Shown piece by piece: positions 17,448-25,990 of a stretch of DNA of 64,000 bases; the first letter of the stretch is position 1, and each line of letters begins with the position of its first letter. A model generated the notes under the pieces. It did not search any database, was not told the origin of the DNA, and saw only the letters and a program-made list of their open reading frames with translations. The position numbers and the translations under genes are program-made. This DNA is from Micromonospora okii (GTDB lineage Bacteria > Actinomycetota > Actinomycetes > Mycobacteriales > Micromonosporaceae), in assembly GCF_020884795.1 (NCBI RefSeq), contig NZ_BBZF01000016.1:42519-106518 (forward strand), given 5' to 3'.

Positions 17448-19166
17448 ATGGGTGGAGCGGTCCGTAACGGCGCGCAGGTGCTCGGTGACCGGTATCGGCT
17501 CATCGAGCAGCTCGGCGCGGGCGGCATGTCCGTCGTGTGGCGGGGCTACGACGAGGTGCTGGGCCGGCAGGTGGCGGTGAAGGTGCTCGCGTCCCGGCTG
17601 GCCAGCGACCGGGCGTTCCGGCACCGCATCCGGATCGAGGCGCAGGCCGCCGCGCGGCTCTGCCACCCCAACATCACCAACGTGTACGACTACGGCGAGT
17701 CCGAGCAGGTCGGGCTCACGGTGCCGTACGTCGTGATGGAGCTGGTCGACGGCGGCCCGCTCAGCGCCCGACTCGGCCGGGGCGCGACGCTGCCCTGGCG
17801 GGAGGCGGTGACGATCGGCGCGGAGGTCAGCTCGGCGCTGGCCACCGCGCACGCCCGGGGCGTGGTGCACCGGGACGTGACCCCGGGCAACGTCATGCTC
17901 ACCCCGACCGGGGTGAAGGTCGTCGACTTCGGCATCTCGGCGCTGGCCGGGGAGAGCGAGAAGGGCGCGGACGGCACCCTGCTGGGCACCCCGGCGTACC
18001 TGGCCCCGGAGCGGCTGGACAACGGCCAGGTCTCCCCGGCCACCGACGTGTACGCCGTCGGCCTGCTGCTGTACCGGATGCTCACCGGCCGGCTGCCCTG
18101 GGAGGCCAGCACCACCACCCAGATGCTGCGCGCCCACATGTACACCGAGCCGGAGCCGATGCCCGAGGTGCCGGGGCTGCCCGACGAGGTGGCCGAGCTG
18201 GTGCGCCGCTGCCTGGCCAAGCGCCCCGAGGATCGCCCGCTGACCGCCGAGCTGGCCCGCACGCTCGCCGAGGCGGCCGGGATGCACGCCGCCGTGCCGG
18301 TGTCGCCCGCCCCGGGGCCGGCCGGCGCCTCGCCGCTCGACCCGGCCGCGCTCGCCAACGCCGGCACCACGATCCTGCCGTGGTCGGCGGAGACGGGCGC
18401 GCTGCCCCTGTCGGGCCGTACTCGCGCCCGGAGGGCGGCGGCGCGGCGGCGCAAGGTCGAGGCCGGGGTGGCGGCGGCCAGCCTGGTCGTGGTCACCGCG
18501 ACGATGTGGGGGATGACCTCCCGCAGCTCGGCCAGCGGCGGGATCGACAAGCCCACCGAGGCCCGGATGGGCCTGGCCCAGCCCGCGCCGTGCGCGGTGG
18601 AGTACGCGCTGCGCAAGGACTCCGGCAAGGAGTTCACCGCCGAGCTGACCGTCACCAACACCGGCCAGCGGGAGCTGCGGGACTGGACGATGAGCTTCGC
18701 CTTCCCGGGGCAGCAGAGCGTGACGAAGGCCGACCCGGCGGTACGCCAGCAGGGCCGCACGGTCGAGGTGCGTCCGGCCGGCGCGCAGGCCACGCTGGGG
18801 CCGGGCGCGGCCAGGAAGCTGGCCCTGACCGGCCGGTACACGGGGACGAACCCGCTGCCGGTGGAGTTCCGCCTCGGCGACGCCGCCTGCCAGGTGCGGG
18901 TCTCCGGGGTGGCCGGTTCGGTGCCGACGACCGCGCCGACGACCAAGGCTCCGGCGAGGCCCACCACGAAGAAGGCGACGGTCGCGAAGGCCGGCCCGTC
19001 GGGTTCCTCGGGCTCCTCGGGCTCCTCGGGTTCGTCGGGCTCCTCGGGTTCGTCGGGCTCCTCGGCCAGGAGCGGCCCCGGGAGCGGCTCTGGCGGCGGC
19101 GCCAAGGCGAAACCCCACAAGCCAGGCAAGGGCAAGGGGGCCGGCGACAAGGGAAAAGGAAGGTGA
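17448..19166 (+). CDS. Membrane Ser/Thr protein kinase with CBM2-like outer domain
   Basis: 572 residues. The kinase domain (about 15-275) has the GAGGMSVV P-loop, K45 in VAVKV, HRDVTPGN (141-148), DFG (160-162) and an APE-like LAPERL. One membrane helix follows (about 338-355). Outside the membrane, residues 382-481 form a CBM2-like beta domain with a Cys at each end (C382, C481) and WTMSF in between, then a (GSS)n spacer and a Lys/Gly tail. The catalytic loop has Thr where most Ser/Thr kinases have Lys (HRDxK). Such a layout suggests sensing of a polysaccharide or wall glycan. The tail may be shortened by a frameshift at the AAAA run near 19155. Confidence 0.88.
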   Translation: MGGAVRNGAQVLGDRYRLIEQLGAGGMSVVWRGYDEVLGRQVAVKVLASRLASDRAFRHRIRIEAQAAARLCHPNITNVYDYGESEQVGLTVPYVVMELVDGGPLSARLGRGATLPWREAVTIGAEVSSALATAHARGVVHRDVTPGNVMLTPTGVKVVDFGISALAGESEKGADGTLLGTPAYLAPERLDNGQVSPATDVYAVGLLLYRMLTGRLPWEASTTTQMLRAHMYTEPEPMPEVPGLPDEVAELVRRCLAKRPEDRPLTAELARTLAEAAGMHAAVPVSPAPGPAGASPLDPAALANAGTTILPWSAETGALPLSGRTRARRAAARRRKVEAGVAAASLVVVTATMWGMTSRSSASGGIDKPTEARMGLAQPAPCAVEYALRKDSGKEFTAELTVTNTGQRELRDWTMSFAFPGQQSVTKADPAVRQQGRTVEVRPAGAQATLGPGAARKLALTGRYTGTNPLPVEFRLGDAACQVRVSGVAGSVPTTAPTTKAPARPTTKKATVAKAGPSGSSGSSGSSGSSGSSGSSGSSARSGPGSGSGGGAKAKPHKPGKGKGAGDKGKGR

Positions 19167-19284
19167 CGAAGGGAAAGGGGGCCGGCAAGGGTAAGGGAAA
19201 GGGAAAGGGCCGGTGACCTGACCGGCGGCTGTCCGAATCGGGTCAGCGCGGACCCGGGTCGCCGTGGTGTTGATCCGCGGGCCG

Positions 19285-19953
19285 TCAGGTCAGCGCGGCG
19301 AAGCGCTGCACCTGGGCGATGCCCCCCTCCACGATCAACACGCTGCCCGGGGCGAGGACCGTCCCCGGCTCGGCGTACCGGAACCGCTCGCCGGGGAGCT
19401 TCGCGCCGACCACCATCACCCCGTGGCGCTCGGACATGGCCAGGTCGCGCAGCCGACGGCCGACCAGCACGTCCGGCACCCGGACCGTGGCGATGGCGAA
19501 GTCGTCGCCGAGCTCGATGAAGTCGAGCATCTTGCTGACGATCAGGTGCGCGACCCGCTCCCCGGTCTCCGCCTCGGGGAAGATGACGTGGTGCGAGCCG
19601 ACGGAGGCCAGTATCCGCGCGTGCTTCTCCGAGGTCGCCCGCGCCCAGACCTGCGGCACCCCCAGCTCGGTCAGCGCGAGGACGGTCAGCACGCTGGCCT
19701 CCAGGGAGGCGCCGATCGCCACCACCACGCGCGGGAAGTCCGCCACGCCGAGCTGCCGCAGCGCCCCCTCCTCGGTCGCGTCCGCCTGCACCACCCGATC
19801 GAGGTACGGCGACCAGCGCTGCACCTGGTCGCTGCCCCGGTCGATGGCGAGCACCTCGTAGCCGAGCTGGGTCAGCGACGTGGCCAGGTGGCAGCCGAAC
19901 CGCCCCAGGCCGATCACCGCGATGCCGCTGTCGCCCCTGTTCCTAGCCGACAA
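19285..19953 (-). CDS. TrkA/KtrA-type potassium channel regulatory subunit
   Basis: 222 residues. An RCK-N (TrkA-N) domain with the nucleotide motif IAVIGLGRFGCHLA and an acidic AIDRG strand end is followed by an RCK-C domain (about 135-220, VRVPDVLVGRRLRDL). It gates K+ uptake through the TrkH/KtrB pore encoded just upstream, binding ATP/ADP or NAD on the cytoplasmic face. It starts on a TTG at 19951-19953 that lies inside the pore gene, overlapping it by 11 bp, so the two are coupled. Confidence 0.9.
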   Translation of the reverse strand: MSARNRGDSGIAVIGLGRFGCHLATSLTQLGYEVLAIDRGSDQVQRWSPYLDRVVQADATEEGALRQLGVADFPRVVVAIGASLEASVLTVLALTELGVPQVWARATSEKHARILASVGSHHVIFPEAETGERVAHLIVSKMLDFIELGDDFAIATVRVPDVLVGRRLRDLAMSERHGVMVVGAKLPGERFRYAEPGTVLAPGSVLIVEGGIAQVQRFAALT

Positions 19954-21277
19954 TGGGTTGCTCCTCCGCGTAGCGGTACAGACGCCGTCGGGTGTTCAAC
20001 GCGATCGCGGACCCGAGGGTGAGCGGCCCGACCCGGCCGACGTACATCAGCAGGGCCAGGACGAGCCGGCCCGGCTCGTCGGAGGCCGACGCGACCCCGC
20101 TGGACAGGCCGGTGGTGCTGAACGCGGAGGTCACCTCCAGCAGCGCCCAGTGGTACGCCAGCCCCTCCGTGAGCAGCAGCAGGACGACGGTCCCGCCGGC
20201 GACCAGCGCGACGCTCAGCAGCGCCACGGTCAGCGCCTGCCGCTGGCTGGCCGTGGCCACCCGGCGGCGGCCCACCGTGACGTCCGGCTCGCCCCGCAGC
20301 TCGGCCCAGATGACGAAGGCGAGCAGGAAGAACGTGGAGACCTTGATCCCGCCGGCGGTGCTGGCGCTGCCGCCGCCGATGAACATCAGCGCGATCAGCA
20401 ACGGGATGCTCTCCTCGTCCAGCTCCGCCGTGTCCAGGGTGGCGAACCCGCCGGTACGCACCACCGCGTTCTGGGTGAAGGCGGCCAGCAGCTTGCCGGG
20501 GACGTCGTACGGGCCGATGGTGCGCGGATCGGACCACTCGGCGGCGAGCAGGCCCACGAAGCCGACGACCAGCAGCACCGCGCTGCCCCAGACGGTGAGC
20601 TTCGTGGCGATCGCCCAGCGGTCCGGCCTGCGCCACCGCCGGGCCGCCTCGAACAGGGCCGGGAAGCCCAGCCCGCCGACGATCGTGCCGAACGCGATCG
20701 GCAGGCAGACCCACGGGTCGCGGGCGAAGCCGACGAGGCTGTCGGGGAAGAGGGCGAACCCGCCGTTGTTGAACCCCTGCACGGCGTGGAAGACGCCGTA
20801 CCAGAGTGCCCGGCCGGGCGGGTAGTCGTAGCCGAGCCAGAACCGGCCGGCGAGCAGGCCGGTCATCACCGCCTCGCAGACGCCGACGGTGGCGGCGATG
20901 CGCAGCAGCAGCCGGCGCACGTCGCCCACGCCGAACTCCGCCGTCTCGGCCTGCACGAGCAGCCGGTTGCGCAGCCCGAGTTGCCGGGACACCACCAGGA
21001 TCACCAGGGTGGCCCCGGTCAGGATGCCGAGCCCGCCGACCTGGGTGAGCACGGTGATCATCACCAGCCCGAACGTGTTCCAGTAGGCCGGGGTATCGAC
21101 CACGGACATGCCCGTGACGGAGACCGCCGAGGTGGCGGTGAACAGCGCCGTGGTGAACGGGGTGTAGCGCGCCTCGCTGGTCGCCGCCGGCAGCATCAGC
21201 AGGCCGGTGCCGACCAGGATCACCGCCAGGAACCCGAACGGCACAAACCGCACGGGACGACGAAAAACCGAACGCAC
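19943..21277 (-). CDS. TrkH/KtrB-type potassium transporter pore
   Basis: 444 residues with four M1-P-M2 repeats. The filter-region strings are recognisable: SAVSVTGMS, GFNNGGFAL, AVVRTGGF and SAFSTTGLS, each with the single conserved Gly. A Gly-rich GGGSASTAGGIKVSTFF helps form the intramembrane gate loop. It carries K+ into the cell, together with the TrkA-type subunit that overlaps its end. GTG start. Together these make a complete KtrAB-like system. Confidence 0.93.
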   Translation of the reverse strand: MRSVFRRPVRFVPFGFLAVILVGTGLLMLPAATSEARYTPFTTALFTATSAVSVTGMSVVDTPAYWNTFGLVMITVLTQVGGLGILTGATLVILVVSRQLGLRNRLLVQAETAEFGVGDVRRLLLRIAATVGVCEAVMTGLLAGRFWLGYDYPPGRALWYGVFHAVQGFNNGGFALFPDSLVGFARDPWVCLPIAFGTIVGGLGFPALFEAARRWRRPDRWAIATKLTVWGSAVLLVVGFVGLLAAEWSDPRTIGPYDVPGKLLAAFTQNAVVRTGGFATLDTAELDEESIPLLIALMFIGGGSASTAGGIKVSTFFLLAFVIWAELRGEPDVTVGRRRVATASQRQALTVALLSVALVAGGTVVLLLLTEGLAYHWALLEVTSAFSTTGLSSGVASASDEPGRLVLALLMYVGRVGPLTLGSAIALNTRRRLYRYAEEQPIVG

Positions 21278-21352
21278 CCCCCAATCTTCCTGGCCCTACC
21301 CCCTCTCCCGCACCCAAACCCCGCCCCCGGCCCCCACCCCGCCCGCCCCCGC

Positions 21353-21409
21353 TGATCAAGAGGTTTGCGTCACAGCAACACGGAAGTCATGACGAAAACC
21401 TCTTGATCA
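21353..21409. repeat. TTGATCAAG-type palindrome, copy 1
   Basis: Arms TGATCAAGAGGTTTGCGTCA (21353-21372) and TGACGAAAACCTCTTGATCA (21390-21409) pair with one mismatch around a 17-nt loop. The same element recurs at 44620-44677 with the arms conserved and the loop changed. Confidence 0.8.
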
Positions 21410-21534
21410 ACAAGGCGGCCAGCGCGCCTGGGTTCGCCCCGCAGCGTCGGCCCGGCTGTCAGCCTCCCCGGCCGCCATGGACCTCGGCGCCCGACCCGCC
21501 AGCGGTGCCCTACTCGGAGTGCGCCGAGCCGCCC

Positions 21535-21584
21535 GAGATCTTGGTACGAAATGGCCCCTTTGGGGGCCGTTTCTTACCAAGATT
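21535..21584. repeat. GATCTTGGTA-type palindrome, copy 1
   Basis: The left arm starts GATCTTGGTACGAAATGG and the right arm ends TTTCTTACCAAGATTC, with GGCCCC/GGGGCC in the centre. A second copy with the same outer and inner arms is at 44544-44596. It lies about 170 nt upstream of recQ. Confidence 0.8.
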
Positions 21585-21756
21585 CACTCGCGTCTCGAAC
21601 AGTGGGAGGGGAATCCCTGGAAGTGGGAGGGGGTGGGGCGGAGGGGCAGGAGGTTGCACCGAGGGCGCGGAATCGGGGGGCGGGAAGGGAGGCGAACGAG
21701 GCGGGAAGTGGGGGCGGGGCGGAGTGGATTCGGTGGGGCGCTGGTAGAAATGCCGG

Positions 21757-24048
21757 ATGGGTCAGGATCGGGCGGCGGTACGGGAGCGGGCCGAGGCGGT
21801 GCTGCGCCGGCTGGCCGGGGAGCACGCCCGGCTGCGGGAGGACCAGTGGCGGGCCATCGAGGCGCTGGTGGTCGACCGGCGTCGGGTGCTCTGCGTGCAG
21901 CGCACCGGGTGGGGCAAGTCGGCGGTCTACTTCGTGGCCACCGCCCTGCTGCGGGAGCGCCCCACCGGGGCCGTCGCCCCCGCTGACGTCGTCGCCCCCG
22001 CCGAGCCACAGGCCGTCGCCCCCGTAGGCGGCACCCCCGCCGAGCCGCAGGCCGTCGCCCCCGTAGGCGGCACCCCTGCCGATCTGCGGGCCGTCGCCCC
22101 CGCCGAGCCGCAGGCCGTCGCCCCAGTAGGCGCTCCCGCCGGCCCGACCGTGATCGTGTCGCCGCTGCTGGCGTTGATGCGCAACCAGGTCGAGGCGGCG
22201 GCCCGCGCCGGCATCCGGGCCCGCACCATCAACTCGGCCAACCTCGACGAGTGGGACGAGATCACCGCCGAGATCCACGCCGGCGCGGTGGACGTGCTGC
22301 TGATCAGCCCGGAGCGGCTCAACAACCCGGACTTCCGGGACACCGTGCTGCCGAAGCTGGCGGCGACCACCGGCCTGCTGGTGGTCGACGAGGCGCACTG
22401 CGTCTCGGACTGGGGGCACGACTTCCGGCCCGACTACCGGCGGCTGCGCACGTTCCTCGGCAACCTGCCCGAGCGCACGCCCGTGCTCGCCACCACGGCC
22501 ACCGCCAACGCCCGGGTCACCGCCGACGTCGCCGAGCAGCTCGGCGACGCCCTCGTGCTGCGCGGCACCCTGGACCGGGAGTCGCTGCGGCTCGGCGTGC
22601 TCGACCTGCCGAGTCCGGCGCACCGGCTGGGCTGGCTCGCCGACCACCTGGACCGGCTGCCGGGCTCCGGGATCGTCTACACGCTGACCGTGGCGGCGGC
22701 CGGCGAGACGGCGGAGTTTCTGCGCTCCCGGGGCTACCCGGTGGCGTCCTACACGGGCCAGGTCGAGGACGCCGACCGGCGGGCCGCCGAGCAGGACCTG
22801 CTCGACAACAAGATCAAGGCGCTGGTCGCCACGTCGGCGCTGGGCATGGGCTTCGACAAGCCCGACCTCGGCTTCGTGGTGCACCTCGGCGCGCCGCCGT
22901 CGCCGATCGCGTACTACCAGCAGGTCGGCCGCGCCGGTCGGGCCGTGGAGCATGCCGAGGTGCTGCTGCTGCCCGGCGCGGAGGACGCGGCGATCTGGCG
23001 GTACTTCGCCTCGCTCGCCTTCCCGCCGGAGGAGCAGGTCCGGGCCGTGCTGGCCGCCCTGCGCACCGACCGGCCGCTCTCCACCCAGGCCCTCGAACCG
23101 ATCGTCGACCTGCGCCGGGCCCGCCTCGAACTGATGCTCAAGGTGCTCGACGTGGACGGCGCGGTGCGTCGGGTGCGCGGCGGCTGGCTCGCCACGGGCG
23201 AGCCCTGGGTCTACGACGAGGCCCGGTTGCGCCGCGTCGCCGAGGCGCGCACCGCCGAGCAGCGGGCCATGCGGGAGTACGCGACCACGCCCGGCTGCCG
23301 GATGCGGTACCTGCGCGAGTGCCTGGACGACGCCGGGGCGGGCGACTGCGGCCGGTGCGACCGGTGCGCGGGGCCGCTGTTCACCGCCGAGGTGTCCGGG
23401 CCGGCGCTGACCGCCGCGCAGGCGTACCTCGGGCGGCCCGGGGTCGAGATCGCGCCGAAGAAGCTGTGGCCGACGGGGCTGGACGCGGTGGGCGTACCGC
23501 TGAAGGGGCGCATCCCCCCGGCGGAGCAGGCGCTGCCGGGGCGGGCCGTGGGGCGGCTGTCGGACCTGGGCTGGGGCGGCCGGCTGCGCGAGTTGGTCGG
23601 GCCCGGTGCGGCGGACCAGCCGGTCCCCGACGACGTGGCCGGCGCGGTGGTCGAGGTGCTCAAGGCGTGGGCGCACGGCGACGACCCGTGGCCGCGCCGC
23701 CCGGCCGGGGTGGTCGCGGTCGGCTCCCGGGGGCGGCCCGCCCTGGTCGGTTCGCTCGCCGAGCGGATCGCCGCCGTGGGCCGGCTGCCGCTGCTCGGCG
23801 AGGTGGTCCCCACGGGGGCCGCGGGCCCGGGCGGCCCGCGCGGCAACAGCGCCCAGCGGGTACGCGCCCTGCACGACGCCTTCGCCGTGCCCGACGGGTT
23901 GGCCGACACGCTCGCCGGGCTGGACGGGCCGGTGCTGCTCGTGGACGATCTGGTGGACACGGGCTGGACGCTGACGATGGTGGCCCGGCTGCTGCGCCGC
24001 TCCGGCGCGCCCGACGTGCTCCCCCTGGCGCTGGCCGTCGCCGGCTGA
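21757..24048 (+). CDS. recQ: RecQ-family DNA helicase with C-terminal phosphoribosyltransferase domain
   Basis: 763 residues. SF2 helicase motifs: Walker A QRTGWGKS (48-55), DEAH (211-214), TATATANARV, and motif VI QQVGRAGRA. The RecQ zinc-binding part follows (CRMRYLRECL then CGRCDRC). The last 120 residues hold VLLVDDLVDTGWTLTMV, the PRPP-binding motif of phosphoribosyltransferases, a fusion seen in some actinobacterial RecQs. It unwinds 3'-5' DNA structures in repair. Between Walker A and motif Ia there is an extra 60-residue low-complexity insert (71-130) made of about 13-residue repeats. ATG start. Confidence 0.92.
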   Translation: MGQDRAAVRERAEAVLRRLAGEHARLREDQWRAIEALVVDRRRVLCVQRTGWGKSAVYFVATALLRERPTGAVAPADVVAPAEPQAVAPVGGTPAEPQAVAPVGGTPADLRAVAPAEPQAVAPVGAPAGPTVIVSPLLALMRNQVEAAARAGIRARTINSANLDEWDEITAEIHAGAVDVLLISPERLNNPDFRDTVLPKLAATTGLLVVDEAHCVSDWGHDFRPDYRRLRTFLGNLPERTPVLATTATANARVTADVAEQLGDALVLRGTLDRESLRLGVLDLPSPAHRLGWLADHLDRLPGSGIVYTLTVAAAGETAEFLRSRGYPVASYTGQVEDADRRAAEQDLLDNKIKALVATSALGMGFDKPDLGFVVHLGAPPSPIAYYQQVGRAGRAVEHAEVLLLPGAEDAAIWRYFASLAFPPEEQVRAVLAALRTDRPLSTQALEPIVDLRRARLELMLKVLDVDGAVRRVRGGWLATGEPWVYDEARLRRVAEARTAEQRAMREYATTPGCRMRYLRECLDDAGAGDCGRCDRCAGPLFTAEVSGPALTAAQAYLGRPGVEIAPKKLWPTGLDAVGVPLKGRIPPAEQALPGRAVGRLSDLGWGGRLRELVGPGAADQPVPDDVAGAVVEVLKAWAHGDDPWPRRPAGVVAVGSRGRPALVGSLAERIAAVGRLPLLGEVVPTGAAGPGGPRGNSAQRVRALHDAFAVPDGLADTLAGLDGPVLLVDDLVDTGWTLTMVARLLRRSGAPDVLPLALAVAG
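21967..22146 (+). repeat. In-frame 39-bp minisatellite inside recQ
   Basis: About four imperfect copies of a 13-codon unit encoding AVAPVGGTPAEPQ. Some units are shortened. Length is a multiple of three, so the helicase frame is kept. It lies between helicase motifs I and Ia. Confidence 0.85.
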
Positions 24049-24183
24049 CGGAAGAGGCAGGCCCCTACCGCCGGCCGCCGGGGCGATCGAGGCGGAAAGT
24101 TCCCGGGCGGCGCGGATTGCGATCGGTGCCACGCCGTGTCGCCGCTGGTCGGGTGGTAGGTCACCCGGCGGTACCGTGTGCCC

Positions 24184-25299
24184 ATGACCGACGAGCGACC
24201 CGCCACGCGCGCCCCCGGGGCGCGGGACGCCGCACCCGCCCCGGAGCCGACGGGGCCGCCGCTGTCCGCCCCGGAGCAGGCCGAAGTGCCGCTCTTCGCC
24301 CCGGACTCGACCGGCGATGCTGCGGGGGCGTCGCCGGCCGCTCCAGAGCGCGCCGCGCCGGACGGGGACGGGGTGCTGGTCGATCGGGGCACGGTGCGGC
24401 TCGCACTGGTGGTGGGCGGGCTGGTGCTCGCGGTGCTGCTCGGGTTCGGCCTCGGGCGGCTCGACCCGCCCACGGCGGCCGCGACCGCGCTGACCTCGGC
24501 GGAGGCGGGCACGGACGATCATGCCCACGCGCCCGGCACCGGGGCGCACGAGCACGCGGGCGGCGTCGGCTCCGGTGACGTCGGCTCCGGCGCGAGCGAG
24601 GTCGGCGGCCTCGCGGTGAGCGCCGGGGGGTGGACGCTGGCCCCGCTGTCGACCGGCTTCGCCGCCGGCCGGCCGGGCGAACTCCGGTTCCAGGTGCGCG
24701 ACGGGCGGGGGCGGCCGGTCACCCGGTTCGCGGTCGTGCACGACAAGCCGATGCACCTGATCATCGTCCGCCGGGACCTCACCGGGTTCCAGCACCTCCA
24801 CCCGGCGATGGCGGCGGACGGCACCTGGTCGGTGCCGCTCACCCTGCCGGGGCCGGGCGTGTGGCGGGCGTACGCGGACTTCACCCTGGTCACCGGGGAC
24901 GGCGGGCAGAGCGCCCTGACCCTGGGCGTCGACCTGGCCGTTCCCGGCGGGTACGCGCCCCGGCCCCTGCCGCCGGCGGCCCGCACCGACACCGTGGACG
25001 GCTTCACCGTGAGCTGGTCCGGTGAACCCAAGGTGGGCGCTACCCGGCCGCTGCGGTTCCAGGTCCGGGCCGGCGACACGACCCCGGAGCTGGAGCGCTA
25101 CCTGGGGGCGTACGGGCACCTGGTGGCGCTGCGGGAGGGGGACCTGGGGTACCTGCACGTGCATCCGGAGGCGGGCCCGGCGACGGACGGGATCAGCTTC
25201 CAGTTGACCGTACCGGGGCCGGGGCGGTACCGGCTCTACCTGGACTTCCAGGTGGCCGGCGTGGTGCGGACCGCCGAGTTCACCCTCACGGTTCCCTGA
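24184..25299 (+). CDS. Membrane-anchored His-rich protein with duplicated domain
   Basis: About 371 residues. A disordered N-terminal cytoplasmic part (1-60), one membrane helix (LALVVGGLVLAVLLGFGLG), a His-rich linker (DDHAHAPGTGAHEHA), then two related beta domains outside. The first has HDKPMHLIIVRRDLTGFQHLHP and the second has AYGHLVALREGDLGYLHVHP; both keep the H...H-x-HP pattern. These resemble metal-handling (possibly copper) secreted proteins, but I do not recognise a named family and this is inference. ATG at 24184 chosen; a GTG 6 nt upstream is in frame. Stands alone on the plus strand. Confidence 0.7.
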   Translation: MTDERPATRAPGARDAAPAPEPTGPPLSAPEQAEVPLFAPDSTGDAAGASPAAPERAAPDGDGVLVDRGTVRLALVVGGLVLAVLLGFGLGRLDPPTAAATALTSAEAGTDDHAHAPGTGAHEHAGGVGSGDVGSGASEVGGLAVSAGGWTLAPLSTGFAAGRPGELRFQVRDGRGRPVTRFAVVHDKPMHLIIVRRDLTGFQHLHPAMAADGTWSVPLTLPGPGVWRAYADFTLVTGDGGQSALTLGVDLAVPGGYAPRPLPPAARTDTVDGFTVSWSGEPKVGATRPLRFQVRAGDTTPELERYLGAYGHLVALREGDLGYLHVHPEAGPATDGISFQLTVPGPGRYRLYLDFQVAGVVRTAEFTLTVP

Positions 25300-25363
25300 C
25301 CCGGGCGACCCGGGCACGCGGCCGCCGGTCCGGCCGGGGTGGTCAGTCGGCCGGGGCGGCGGG

Positions 25364-25780
25364 TCAGCCGGCGCGGCGGACGGGCCGGCGGGCCAGGTAG
25401 CGGAGCAGGTCGCGGATGTGGTGCTTCTCCTCGGCCGGCACGGCCGGGTCGGCCAACCGCTGGAGGATGACCCGGACGTCCGCCTCGACCGGGGCCTCCT
25501 CGCCCCGGCGGCGCGGGACGGTGCCCGCGTCGGGCAGGCCGAGCGCCCGGAAGGCCGCCGCCACCGGCAGGTCGAGCGCCGCGCAGAAGCCCCGCACCTT
25601 CGCCAGCTCGGGGTAGTCCTGCCAGTCACCGGCCAGCCAGCGGAAAACTGTGGAGCGCCCCACCCCGGTGTGCGCCGCGAGGTCGGTGACGGTCCAGCCG
25701 CGCTCCTCGCGGGCGTCGTCGATGGCGCGCCGCACGAAGCGGGCGAAGGCCATCTGGGGCGAAACCTCTGGCGAAGCCAT
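25364..25780 (-). CDS. Helix-turn-helix (XRE-like) transcriptional regulator
   Basis: 138 residues from the ATG at 25778-25780. An N-terminal Cro/CI-type HTH is visible: ERGWTVTDLAAHTGVGRSTV FRWL (recognition helix GVGRSTVFRWLAG). The C-terminal half is a helical region ending EEKHHIRDLLRYLARRP. It likely binds DNA as a dimer. An inverted repeat AGTACCAC/GTGGTACT (25833-25891) lies just upstream of its start and could be its own operator. An in-frame ATG 27 nt further in (MAFARF) is a possible shorter start. Confidence 0.8.
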   Translation of the reverse strand: MASPEVSPQMAFARFVRRAIDDAREERGWTVTDLAAHTGVGRSTVFRWLAGDWQDYPELAKVRGFCAALDLPVAAAFRALGLPDAGTVPRRRGEEAPVEADVRVILQRLADPAVPAEEKHHIRDLLRYLARRPVRRAG

Positions 25781-25832
25781 TCCTGCGCGGTCTTCCTTCC
25801 GGCCCGAGCACCGGACGGTGCCCACCGAGAGT

Positions 25833-25891
25833 AGTACCACCGACGACGGAAGCAAGCGCCCGCCTGCCCGGTTCGCCGGACTCGTGGTACT
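25833..25891. promoter_or_regulatory. Inverted-repeat candidate operator upstream of HTH gene
   Basis: AGTACCAC (25833-25840) and GTGGTACT (25884-25891) are exact complements 43 nt apart, flanked by GAGT and CC. They lie in the 210-nt gap upstream of the HTH regulator and could bind it as two half sites. Inference only. Confidence 0.35.
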
Positions 25892-25990
25892 CCGGGGCCG
25901 GTGACCTGCGAAGATTGCTCGCATTGTTCCGTCGGGGTGGAGGGGCCCGCGATCCGGCGCGGCGGCCGGCCGGGGAGAGGTCGAGCGGAG

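Larger units (their letters stand above)
21278..21756. other. Intergenic region with two palindromes, potassium operon / recQ
   Basis: No gene is visible in this 479-base stretch. It starts with a C-rich run (21290-21350), then the palindromes at 21353-21409 and 21535-21584, then a G-rich purine tract (about 21600-21730) before the recQ start. The purine tract is strongly strand-biased ([18 protein letters not shown]). Promoters were not identified. Confidence 0.55.

Noticed and set aside
17537..19216. A second 559-codon plus-strand frame overlapping the Ser/Thr kinase
   Set aside because: It is an out-of-frame shadow; only its last 17 codons look real and are treated as a possible frameshifted tail.
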